A model generated the notes under the pieces. It saw only the letters and a program-made list of their open reading frames with translations, searched no databases and was not told the DNA's origin. Shown one piece after another: positions 1 through 5,823 of a stretch of DNA of 11,204 bases. Positions within the stretch are counted from its first letter, which is position 1. Each line of letters starts with the position of its first letter. The position numbers and the translations under genes were made by a program. This DNA comes from Collinsella sp. (lineage in GTDB: Bacteria > Actinomycetota > Coriobacteriia > Coriobacteriales > Coriobacteriaceae), in the NCBI GenBank assembly GCA_020025115.1, contig JAHHSP010000031.1, positions 1 through 11,204 of the forward strand. Direction: 5' to 3'.

Positions 1-204
1 GACCAGACGGCCCACAAGCGAGGTCGCCTCACCAAGACCCGAGATCAGGCCCACAGTGGCGGCCGAGGCCCCCAGAGAAGCCAGGAGCGGGCCCTGCACG
101 CTAAAAGCCCCCTCGTATACGATGTCCATCAGCATGCTCACCAAGCCAAAGCCCATGATGAACCTAGACGCCGCGCGGGCGCCAGACGACACGCCATCCC
201 TCAT
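1..204 (-). CDS. Major facilitator superfamily transporter, N-terminal fragment (cut by window edge)
   Basis: This is the first 68 codons of a membrane transporter that reads leftwards out of the window. The translation begins MRDGVSSGARAASRFIMGFG and continues with a hydrophobic segment containing DIVYEGAFSVQGPLLASLG and then ASAATVGLISGLGEA. The DIVYEG and GPLLASLGASAA signatures followed by the G-x-GE motif are typical of the first two transmembrane segments of a family of uncharacterised MFS permeases. The start at 204 is chosen because a GGGGGGAGAG ribosome binding site lies 4-6 nt upstream. An in-frame ATG 15 codons earlier (249) has no such site. The substrate cannot be told from this fragment. 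The alternative would be another polytopic transporter family, but the motif match makes MFS likely. Confidence 0.72.
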   Translation of the reverse strand, partial: MRDGVSSGARAASRFIMGFGLVSMLMDIVYEGAFSVQGPLLASLGASAATVGLISGLGEATSLVGRLV

Positions 205-262
205 GATCTCTCCCCCCAAATGGACCGTGCGCAACGCGCGGCCGCTCATGACAAGACTTGCC

Positions 263-268
263 ATTGTA
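263..268 (-). promoter_or_regulatory. Possible -10 box for the MFS transporter gene
   Basis: On the minus strand the hexamer TACAAT lies about 60 nt upstream of the chosen ATG at 204, in the gap after the slyD terminator. It matches the TANANT form of other candidate -10 boxes in this window. No good -35 box is seen at 16-18 nt, so this is tentative. Confidence 0.3.
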
Positions 269-337
269 GACCTCGCGCCCACGATAAAGCATAGGGGTCG
301 GAAGGCATGACACCCCCCTTACATTGGACGTCGGCGC

Positions 338-377
338 AAAACGAAGCGCCCGGACCACCTGGATCCGGGCGCTTCGT
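338..377 (-). terminator. Intrinsic terminator of the slyD-like gene
   Basis: A perfect 14-bp inverted repeat has arms at 341-354 (ACGAAGCGCCCGGA) and 364-377 with a 9-nt loop. On the minus strand the stem is followed by TTTTGCG, a short U-run, and it starts 22 nt after the stop codon of the FKBP gene at 399. Stem strength, position and U-run together indicate Rho-independent termination of the FKBP gene before the MFS gene. Confidence 0.8.
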
Positions 378-398
378 CTCATATGCATGAACGCGAGT

Positions 399-827
399 CT
401 ACTCCACGACCTCGACGAGTTCGATGTCGAAGTTGAGATCACACCCGGCCAGCTCGTGGTTGGCATCGAGCTTGACGCCCTCGGGCGAGACCTCGACGAC
501 CATCACGGGCACGGGCATACCGCCGGGGCCTTGCAAGAAGAGCTTCATGCCGACCTCGATCTTCTCGAAATCCGGCACCTCCTCGGCCGGGAAGAAGAGG
601 ATCATGTCCTCGGAGCGCTCGCCGTAAGCCTCGGCAGCCGGAATGTGGACGGTCTTCTTCTCGCCCACCTCCATGTCGAGCACGGCGGCGTCGAAGCCCT
701 TGATCATCTGACCGGCACCCGCCACGAACTCGATGGGCTCACCGCGATCATAGCTTGAATCGAACTGGGTGCCGTCGTCGAGCGTGCCGCGGTAGTGGGC
801 CTTGACCGTCTTACCCTGATTGGACAT
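399..827 (-). CDS. slyD: SlyD-like FKBP-type peptidyl-prolyl cis-trans isomerase
   Basis: This 142-residue cytoplasmic protein is predicted to speed proline isomerisation and act as a folding chaperone. The FKBP fold is split as in SlyD. Residues 1-69 carry the first FKBP half (VKAHYRGTLDDGTQFDSS, then GAGQMIKGFDAAVLDMEVGE and AEAYGE). Residues about 70-122 form the insert-in-flap chaperone domain (VPDFEKIEVGMKLFL...). Residues 123-138 return to the FKBP fold with NHELAG and LNFDIELV, the SlyD hallmark. The His/Cys-rich metal-binding tail of E. coli SlyD is absent: the protein ends at IELVEVVE. Two ATGs two codons apart are possible. The second, at 827, is chosen because AAAGAGG sits 6 nt before it but directly abuts the first (833). 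The gene lies 127 nt downstream of uraA on the same strand, and its own terminator follows. The symbol is by family resemblance; a plain FKBP name would also be fair. Confidence 0.93.
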   Translation of the reverse strand: MSNQGKTVKAHYRGTLDDGTQFDSSYDRGEPIEFVAGAGQMIKGFDAAVLDMEVGEKKTVHIPAAEAYGERSEDMILFFPAEEVPDFEKIEVGMKLFLQGPGGMPVPVMVVEVSPEGVKLDANHELAGCDLNFDIELVEVVE

Positions 828-931
828 ACGCATCCTCTTTCAATCGATGTGCGCCTCCCCGACGGCAATGCCGCGGCGAAACATGGCTGTCACCGACGCG
901 ATCTACCAGGCGAGCGTCGGCATGTGGAACC

Positions 932-937
932 ACTATA
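932..937 (-). promoter_or_regulatory. Possible -10 box for slyD
   Basis: The minus-strand hexamer TATAGT lies about 105 nt upstream of the slyD start and just after the uraA stop codon. A 17-nt spacer would put the -35 region on the uraA stop, where the bases (GCATAA) are far from consensus. The hexamer is good but the rest is weak, so slyD may also be read through from uraA. Confidence 0.28.
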
Positions 938-954
938 CCCGAGCGCGTACGCAC

Positions 955-2229
955 TTATGCCCGTGCCTCGTCCTTCTTCTCCCGCGGAAGCACCAAGTTC
1001 AAGATGATGCCCACGAGCGTGGAGGTCGCCATGCCGGGCAGGGCGTAGTCCCCCAACGGTATGGCGATGCCGGAAGTCTCCATGCCCACGCCCAAGATGA
1101 TGACGACCGAGGCGATCATGAGGTTGCGGTTGATGTCAAAATCGACGCCGTTGGACACGAGCATGCGCAGGCCGTTGGAGGCGATAAGGCCGAACAACAG
1201 CAGACACACACCGCCCATGACCGGGCTCGGGATGGAATTGATGAGCGCGGCGAGCTTGGGGCACAGGCCGCCGACGATGAGCGCGAAAGCCCCGGCATAC
1301 CAGAAGATCTGAGTCGAGTACACGCGCGCGACGCTCATGACGCCGATGTTCTCGGCATACGTGGTGGTCGGAGGACCGCCCAGGAAGCCCGAGATCATGG
1401 TGGACAGGCCGTCGCCGGCGAGCGAGCGCGGCAACAGGGGGCGGTAATCCTTGTCGACGATCTCACCCACGGCGAGCAGATGGCCGATATGCTCGATAAC
1501 CGTCACAACGGCGACCGGGGCGATGAGCGCGATGGCGCCCATGTCGAACTTCGGGAAGCTCACGTTGGGCAGGCCGAGCCATGCGGCCTCGGCGATGGGC
1601 GCGAAATCGACCATGCCGAAGGCGATGGCCACCGCATAGCCCACGATGATGGCGAGCAGGATCGGCACGGTGCCGACGATGCCGCCGCACCCGGAAAAGA
1701 CCACGGCCGCGAGCAAGGTGATGGCAGCCATGATGGCACCCTGCGGGTTGAAGACCGATGCGCCCGTGGCATCGGCTCCCATAAACGCCATGTTCACGGC
1801 GGTTGCAGACAGGCCCACGCCGATGACCACCATGACCGAGGCGACGAGCACGGGCGGCAGCAGCCGATCGAGCCAGGCCGTACCGACGAGCTTGATGACG
1901 CCCGCCACCACGAGGAACACCGCGCCGGCGACGATCACGCCAGACATCGCCGCATCGAGCCCCTGCGTGGCGCCGACCGCGATTACAGGGCTGATGAAGG
2001 CAAAGGAACTGCCCAGGTAACTCGGGATTTTGCCGCCCGTTACCAGCAAGTAGCAAATCGTGCCGATGCCCGAGCACATGATCGCCACGTTGGGATCGAG
2101 ACCGGTCAGCAACGGGACAAGCACCGTCGAACCGAACATGGACATGACATGCTGGATGCCCAGCGGGATGGCCCTCGCGGGTGAGACGCGGTCATCGACG
2201 CCGATGACCTCGCGCTCATGGTGACTCAT
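955..2229 (-). CDS. uraA: Uracil permease (NCS2 family, UraA type)
   Basis: This 424-residue integral membrane protein, close to the 429 residues of E. coli UraA, is predicted to import uracil with protons across the cytoplasmic membrane for pyrimidine salvage. It follows UraA nearly end to end: IPLGIQHVMSMFGSTVLVP in the first membrane segment, GKIPSYLGSSFAFISPV near residue 67-82, IEHIGHL at 245-251, GLSTMISGFLGG and TTYAENIGVM around 274-298, then SPVMGGVCLLLFG. Glu246 and Glu293 align with the two substrate and proton-coupling glutamates of UraA (Glu241 and Glu290), so transport should be intact. The start ATG at 2229 has AAGGAG 7 nt upstream. It is divergent from the YgjP-like gene. I looked for a PyrR-type attenuator in the leader and did not recognise one. 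A xanthine or other NCS2 substrate is less likely given the closeness to UraA. Confidence 0.96.
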   Translation of the reverse strand: MSHHEREVIGVDDRVSPARAIPLGIQHVMSMFGSTVLVPLLTGLDPNVAIMCSGIGTICYLLVTGGKIPSYLGSSFAFISPVIAVGATQGLDAAMSGVIVAGAVFLVVAGVIKLVGTAWLDRLLPPVLVASVMVVIGVGLSATAVNMAFMGADATGASVFNPQGAIMAAITLLAAVVFSGCGGIVGTVPILLAIIVGYAVAIAFGMVDFAPIAEAAWLGLPNVSFPKFDMGAIALIAPVAVVTVIEHIGHLLAVGEIVDKDYRPLLPRSLAGDGLSTMISGFLGGPPTTTYAENIGVMSVARVYSTQIFWYAGAFALIVGGLCPKLAALINSIPSPVMGGVCLLLFGLIASNGLRMLVSNGVDFDINRNLMIASVVIILGVGMETSGIAIPLGDYALPGMATSTLVGIILNLVLPREKKDEARA

Positions 2230-2297
2230 GGGCGCTCCTTTCGGTTGGTGACATTCGGTCTATGGTACCGTGTTGGACGGCCCATCGGCGAACATTT

Positions 2298-2319
2298 CCC
2301 CATGGGGGAGATATATCTC
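2298..2319. promoter_or_regulatory. Two adjoining palindromes in the uraA/ygjP divergent region (possible operator)
   Basis: CCCCATGGGG (2298-2307) is followed directly by GAGATATATCTC (2308-2319). Both are perfect palindromes. They lie roughly 70-90 nt upstream of uraA and 65-85 nt upstream of the plus-strand gene, a suitable place for a regulator serving one or both promoters. Binding is inferred only from symmetry and position, and the AT-rich centre could equally be part of a promoter. Confidence 0.3.
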
Positions 2320-2382
2320 GGCCACCGAGCTCGCACGAGATGGGTCCATCCCACCGAAGGTCTATGAAAGGAGCCCATAGCG

Positions 2383-3165
2383 GTGAGCGCAACCATCGTC
2401 GTCCTTACCGTCGAGGGGCGCGAGATTCCCGTAACCGTCATCCGCAAGCGCGTGAAGAACCTCAACTTGCGCGTTCACGAGGACGGGACCGTCGCGCTCA
2501 GCATCCCGCAGCATCTGCCCTTCCCCCGCGCACAAGAGTTCCTCGAACGCAGGGCCGGCTGGATCGCCGAACGTGTCCGCCGCAACACCGGGCACGGCTC
2601 TCCCCTCTCACCGGACATCGGGCCATCCGACCTCATACCGCTCTGGGGCGAGCTCATCCCATGTGACTCCGCTCCGCTCCGCCGCGTCGGCGTCGGCCAT
2701 GGTGGCGGGCGCGGGGCGAACTCGGCAAGGCGGCATACGGCAACAGGCCGGGCCACCGGCGGTCAAGCTGCTCCCGGTCAGGGCGGCCCCGTTCAAGCCC
2801 CCGCAACCCAGATCGTCCTCGACGAGCTCTACCGTACCGAGGTGCTACGTGTCCTGCCGGGCGTAATCGAACGCATGGAAGGTCGCATCGGCGTCCATGC
2901 AACGCGCTGGAGCGTCCGGGCGATGAAAACGCGCTGGGGCTCATGCACGCCGAAGACCGGTGCGATCCGCATCAACACTCGGCTTGCCGCCTACCCGTCC
3001 AAATGCCTGGAGTTCGTGGTGGCACACGAACTCGTACATCTGTTGGAGCCGAGCCACAACGCCCGCTTCCACTCCCTGCTCGACGAGTTCTATCCGGATA
3101 ATCGAGCCGTTGCCCGGCGCCTCAGGCAAATGCCCGTTTTGAACGAAGGCGATATGGCCGACTGA
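2383..3165 (+). CDS. YgjP-like (DUF45, SprT-like fold) zinc metallohydrolase with an inserted linker
   Basis: The 260-residue protein starts at GTG 2383, with GAAAGGAG 9 nt upstream. The N-terminal part (1-95) holds the family's beta-rich segment with VKNLNLRVHEDGTVALSIP and LWGELIP. The catalytic part (about 145-245) has MKTRWGSC (181-188), IRINTRLAAYP and VVAHELVHLLEPSHNARFH. The HELVH motif gives zinc ligands His215 and His219 with catalytic Glu216, and His225 is the likely third ligand. The fold is related to M48 and SprT peptidases, but the physiological substrate of YgjP proteins is not established. Residues about 100-142 are an unusual Gly/Ala/Arg-rich low-complexity stretch (GVGHGGGRGANSARR and on) joining the two halves. 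This is the only plus-strand gene recognised in the window. The Trp usually following the last motif (PDW) is Asn here (YPDN). Confidence 0.9.
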   Translation: MSATIVVLTVEGREIPVTVIRKRVKNLNLRVHEDGTVALSIPQHLPFPRAQEFLERRAGWIAERVRRNTGHGSPLSPDIGPSDLIPLWGELIPCDSAPLRRVGVGHGGGRGANSARRHTATGRATGGQAAPGQGGPVQAPATQIVLDELYRTEVLRVLPGVIERMEGRIGVHATRWSVRAMKTRWGSCTPKTGAIRINTRLAAYPSKCLEFVVAHELVHLLEPSHNARFHSLLDEFYPDNRAVARRLRQMPVLNEGDMAD

Positions 3166-3273
3166 CAACGGCACCCGTCGGACGCCCGATGTGAAGCACC
3201 GCAGATCAAAGCCGCTCCGGTGAAACATGCCGACGTAGCGGAGCAACGCCCCGGTCTCGTGTGGCGGATACGC

Positions 3274-3305
3274 AAAAAGGGACGCCTCCGAAGAGACGTC
3301 CCTTT
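3274..3305 (-). terminator. Intrinsic terminator of the rubredoxin gene, UUCG tetraloop
   Basis: The arms AAAGGGACG (3276-3284) and CGTCCCTTT (3297-3305) pair perfectly. A further 3-bp CTC/GAG closes a TTCG loop on the minus strand, with one mismatch between the two helices. On the minus strand the stem runs straight into TTTTTGCG, and it lies 34 nt after the rubredoxin stop. A C(UUCG)G tetraloop plus a U-run is a strong Rho-independent terminator. It may also stop plus-strand transcripts from the YgjP-like gene, though the plus-strand U-run is only three bases. Confidence 0.88.
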
Positions 3306-3339
3306 GAACATCCGGCTACCTAGTTATGGTGGATACGGG

Positions 3340-3477
3340 TTACTCCTCGACGGGCTCGAACTCGTCCGGGCCAACGCCGCACACGGGGCAGACATAGTCC
3401 TCGGGAAGCTCGGGGGTGTCGACTTCGACCTCGAAACCGCAAACAACGCAAACGAACTTGTACGTCTTGTCAGCCAT
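3340..3477 (-). CDS. Small rubredoxin-like electron carrier
   Basis: This 45-residue protein is predicted to bind one iron through four cysteines and to pass single electrons in the cytoplasm. The ligands are Cys10 and Cys13 (CVVCGF) and Cys30 and Cys33 (CPVCGVGPDEFEPVEE), the second motif being classic rubredoxin. The stretch between the two CxxC pairs is only 16 residues, whereas standalone rubredoxins have about 29, so the protein resembles the rubredoxin-like domains of rubrerythrin and flavoprotein fusions. The Trp usual before the second motif is Tyr28. The start is set at MADKTY (3477) because AAAGGAG stands 6-7 nt upstream; the longer open frame upstream has no support. It lies downstream of the flavin reductase gene on the same strand, its likely electron donor. 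Confidence 0.9.
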   Translation of the reverse strand: MADKTYKFVCVVCGFEVEVDTPELPEDYVCPVCGVGPDEFEPVEE

Positions 3478-3512
3478 GATGGCTCCTTTCACAGGCGAAT
3501 GTATGTAAGCAG

Positions 3513-3518
3513 AGTGTA
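3513..3518 (-). promoter_or_regulatory. Possible -10 box for the rubredoxin gene
   Basis: The minus-strand sequence TTGGGTACACT places a TACACT hexamer about 35 nt before the rubredoxin start. The candidate -35 bases at 17 nt spacing (GTGTGC) are poor. The 137-nt gap to the flavin reductase gene leaves room for a separate promoter. Confidence 0.3.
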
Positions 3519-3614
3519 CCCAAGTTCCACATGCCGCACACATCGGCGAACCGGGTCTTGGGAACCTCGCTCGCACATATGCTACTGGAATTGTTTCCTA
3601 TTAGCAAGAGCTTT

Positions 3615-4127
3615 TTATTCGGCCTGATACGAGCTTGCCTTGGGAGGCGTCTTGCCCTTGAGGGTGCTGTGATAATACGCGTATGTGAGCGGGGGCTCGC
3701 TCGACAGTCGCTCAGCCTGCTCCACCTCACCGACAAACAGATAGTGCGTGCCCACGTCGACCGTCTCGATCAGGCGGCACCCGTACACGGCGCATGCATG
3801 CTCGGGGCAGTACGGGCTCCCCACCGCAGAGACCGCGGTCTCGTACTTGGCGAACTTATCGTACGTGTCGCTGGTGCGGAAACCGAAGTTACCGATATAG
3901 GGCATGTCGGCCGTCTGGTCGATCGCCGTAATGGTAAATGCCCCCGCTTTCGCGATAACGCCAGCGGTCACGTTGTCTTTGTTCACGGCGACGCTCATGC
4001 GGATGGGCTGGGCCGTCACCTGAACGGCCGTGTTCACCACGCACCCCGCCTTGAGGCCGTCGGCCTCGGCGGACACCACATACAGTCCGTAGCTCATGGC
4101 GAACATCGCGGTTGAATCGATTGGCAT
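3615..4127 (-). CDS. Flavin reductase-like FMN-binding protein (Hrb-type, NAD(P)H:rubredoxin reductase half)
   Basis: This 170-residue protein matches the flavin reductase-like split-barrel domain found at the N-terminus of high-molecular-weight rubredoxin. It has the hallmark early MSYGLYVVSAEADG and GCVVNTAVQVTAQPIR segments, VAVNKDN, FTITAIDQTADMPYIGNFGF (residues 64-83) and the closing YYHSTLKGKTPPKASSY. In known members the FMN domain takes electrons from NAD(P)H and passes them to rubredoxin, which supplies flavodiiron or peroxidase-type detoxification of O2 or NO. Here the rubredoxin is a separate gene 137 nt downstream. The start at 4127 is chosen over longer readings because AAAGGGG lies 6-8 nt before it and homology begins at the SYGLYV motif. 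Its immediate partner enzymes are not in the window, so the acceptor is inferred. Confidence 0.9.
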   Translation of the reverse strand: MPIDSTAMFAMSYGLYVVSAEADGLKAGCVVNTAVQVTAQPIRMSVAVNKDNVTAGVIAKAGAFTITAIDQTADMPYIGNFGFRTSDTYDKFAKYETAVSAVGSPYCPEHACAVYGCRLIETVDVGTHYLFVGEVEQAERLSSEPPLTYAYYHSTLKGKTPPKASSYQAE

Positions 4128-4158
4128 GGCATTCCCCTTTCTAAAGGCGTTTATCTCC

Positions 4159-4187
4159 AGTATAGAATTTAGCGCGAGATGCCGAAA
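4159..4187 (-). promoter_or_regulatory. Probable promoter of the flavin reductase gene
   Basis: The minus-strand -10 box TATACT (4159-4164) is near consensus and stands 31 nt upstream of the start codon, giving a short leader. At 17 nt spacing the -35 is TTTCGG (4182-4187), a weak match. The location in the smpB to flavin reductase gap fits an independent transcript. Confidence 0.5.
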
Positions 4188-4311
4188 TAGGCACAAGCGG
4201 CCGCTCGGCAGATGAACGTCCATCTTTGTCAAAAGGAGGCGAGGACGTGGCAGTCGCGACGGCAACGCCCAGCGCCCGATACCGCTTGTTGGTACGGCAG
4301 CCCCCGACCCA

Positions 4312-4800
4312 TCACCGGTTGCGCTGCTTGAGGGCACGGTCGATCTCTCGCTGCATGTCGCGCTTCGCCATGTCCTCGCGCTTGTCGTAGAGCTTCTTGC
4401 CACGGCCGAGGCCCAGCAACAGCTTCACGCGGCCATCCTCGTTGAAGTAGAGTTCGAGCGGGACGAGCGCCACACCGCGCACGCGCAGCTTTCCATCGAG
4501 GTAGTCGATCTGCTTGCGATGCAGCAGCAGCTTGCGACGGCGATCTGGGTCGCGATTGAAGATCGAGCCGTTGGAGTACGGGTGAATGTGCACGTTGTGC
4601 AGCCAGCACTCGCCATTGCGGATAAGGGCGAAGGAATCCGTGATCTGGCACGCGCGCTCGCGCAAGCTGCGGACCTCGGTGCCGGCGAGCTCAAGGCCAC
4701 ACTCGAACGTCTCATCGATGAAGTACTCATGGTGCGCGGAGCGATTCTTGGCGATCAACTTCTTCTCTCGGCGCGGCTTGCGGGCAAATCCATCGGCCAT
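4312..4800 (-). CDS. smpB: SsrA (tmRNA)-binding protein SmpB
   Basis: This 162-residue protein, the usual length, binds tmRNA and delivers it to stalled ribosomes for trans-translation, which tags incomplete proteins and frees ribosomes from non-stop mRNA. The family sequence is followed throughout: HHEYFIDETFECGLELAGTE (23-42) with GTEVRSLR, DSFALIRNGECWLHNVHIHPY (55-75), RKLLLHRKQI, VPLELYFNEDGRVKLLLGLG, then the basic GKKLYDKREDMAKRD tail that enters the ribosomal A site and mRNA channel. The gene begins 2 nt after the stop of the TPR gene, so the two are almost surely translated from one message. A GGTGAG-like site overlaps the TPR stop. The 184 nt downstream are too short for a full tmRNA, and I see no tmRNA there. 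Confidence 0.97.
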   Translation of the reverse strand: MADGFARKPRREKKLIAKNRSAHHEYFIDETFECGLELAGTEVRSLRERACQITDSFALIRNGECWLHNVHIHPYSNGSIFNRDPDRRRKLLLHRKQIDYLDGKLRVRGVALVPLELYFNEDGRVKLLLGLGRGKKLYDKREDMAKRDMQREIDRALKQRNR

Positions 4801-4802
4801 GG

Positions 4803-5738
4803 TTACTCACCGTCCTTGGAATCGGCATAATCTGCGGAGGCACCATCGGCGGACCCTGCGGGCACAGCTCCCCGACCGGCGGCGGCCTCCTCTCGCTCGC
4901 GGGCGAGCTCGGCGTCGGATTCGCGGATCAGGCGGACGAGCGCCTCGCATGCGGGGGCACCCACCAGGTCGCGGGCGAGCAGGGTCAGGCGGGTCGCCTC
5001 GTTGCGATCTCCCTCGGAGGCCGCATCCGTTGCGCACATGAGCAGGCAGACGGCGATCTCGGCGTTCGCGCCGGTGCTGATGCCATGCTCCTCGAGCTGA
5101 CCGTCCACGACCTCGTCTTCAAGCTCAGCGAGTTCGGGATGCCCCTTATCGAGCTGCGCGGCAAGCGCCGTGGCGGCGGCGTCGGAATCGCAAGCTCGAA
5201 TCGCGGCACGACGGCACCCCTCTGCAGCCGGTAGATTCTCCCCCGCGAGAAAATACTGACCGAGATTGGCGAAGGCGCGCGCGAGGGCCTGCGGTGTGGT
5301 CGCGCGCTCCAGCACGGAAGCGGAGAGCGCGGCCCACTCCTGCGCGTCACCCAGAGTCCGGAAAACCTCGGCGAGGTTCAGACGGTGCGCGCAGTTCATC
5401 GGGTTCCAGCGCACGGCCTGCTTGAGGGCATCACGCGCAGACTCGTACTCATGACGCTGGATGTAGATGTAGGCCAGATCGGCATACAGGCGATCGAAAG
5501 GCGCCTCGACCTGCGTGAGCTCACGCGGATCGCGCTCGACGCGACGATAGGCCAGGTACTCGAACGGACTCGAGAAGCTGAACCACTGGCGGGCGTCCGT
5601 GGCGATGCACGCGCTGTCCGCATACTCTCCAGCTTCTGACGCGAGCTCCTCGAGCAGCACGGCCGCAGTCTCAAGCTCGCCCTCGGCGAGCAGGTTCTCG
5701 GCATAATCGATGTCGCGCGCCGAAATGGTCATTTCCAT
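4803..5738 (-). CDS. TPR-repeat protein of unknown function, coupled to smpB
   Basis: This 311-residue acidic, helix-rich protein has no signal peptide or membrane segment, so it is probably cytoplasmic. A clear TPR-like unit is DRLYADLAYIYIQRHEYESA (82-101) followed by ALKQAVRWNP. Weaker units are at about 114-147 (HRLNLAEVFRTLGDAQEWAAL) and 149-183 (AFANLGQYFLAGENLPAAEG). Further helices with NAEIAVCLLMCATDAASEGD and EATRLTLLARDLVG follow at 225-260. The end (276-311) is charged then Ala/Gly/Asp-rich and probably disordered. The ATG at 5738 is chosen because AAGGAGG stands 5 nt upstream. The gene sits between rnr and smpB, both ribosome-rescue genes, and is 2 nt from smpB. A scaffold or adaptor role in that process is a guess from context. 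I do not recognise a named family. Confidence 0.85.
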   Translation of the reverse strand: MEMTISARDIDYAENLLAEGELETAAVLLEELASEAGEYADSACIATDARQWFSFSSPFEYLAYRRVERDPRELTQVEAPFDRLYADLAYIYIQRHEYESARDALKQAVRWNPMNCAHRLNLAEVFRTLGDAQEWAALSASVLERATTPQALARAFANLGQYFLAGENLPAAEGCRRAAIRACDSDAAATALAAQLDKGHPELAELEDEVVDGQLEEHGISTGANAEIAVCLLMCATDAASEGDRNEATRLTLLARDLVGAPACEALVRLIRESDAELAREREEAAAGRGAVPAGSADGASADYADSKDGE

Positions 5739-5767
5739 GGTGTCCTCCTTGATAGAGTCGAAGTCTC

Positions 5768-5773
5768 AGTGTA
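5768..5773 (-). promoter_or_regulatory. Possible -10 box for the TPR-smpB transcript
   Basis: TACACT on the minus strand lies 29 nt upstream of the TPR gene start, inside the 85-nt gap after rnr. No convincing -35 box is present. The GGGGCG/CGCCCC inverted repeat just upstream could hinder read-through from rnr. Read-through from rnr remains possible. Confidence 0.3.
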
Positions 5774-5823
5774 GCGCACGGGGCGAGCAGGCGCGACGCC
5801 CCGGCCGCTCAAGGCATGGTCGG

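Noticed and set aside
893..920. Inverted repeat CCGACGC/GCGTCGG as a uraA terminator
   Set aside because: The stem is only 7 bp with a 14-nt loop and no U-run follows on the minus strand, so it is not a credible intrinsic terminator.
820..2184. Long plus-strand open frame of 454 codons across the uraA region
   Set aside because: It is antisense to uraA, is rich in Asp, His, Arg and Gly as expected for a GC-rich shadow frame, and has no ribosome binding site or family signature.
2258..2366. GGTCTATG occurring twice (2258 and 2359) as a regulator box
   Set aside because: A single 8-mer repeated about 100 nt apart without symmetry or a matching position relative to either promoter is within what chance gives.
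3206..3244. Inverted repeat GCTCCG/CGGAGC downstream of the YgjP-like gene as its terminator
   Set aside because: The arms are short, the loop is long, alternative pairings compete and no U-run follows on the plus strand.
4222..4300. Intrinsic terminator or tRNA-like structure after smpB
   Set aside because: There is a CCTTTTG run on the minus strand but no adequate stem before it, and the imperfect 7-bp hairpin nearby has no U-run; no cloverleaf could be drawn.
5784..5806. GGGGCG/CGCCCC hairpin between rnr and the TPR gene as a terminator
   Set aside because: Six GC pairs with an 11-nt loop and no U-run; it may slow transcription but is not enough for a terminator call.
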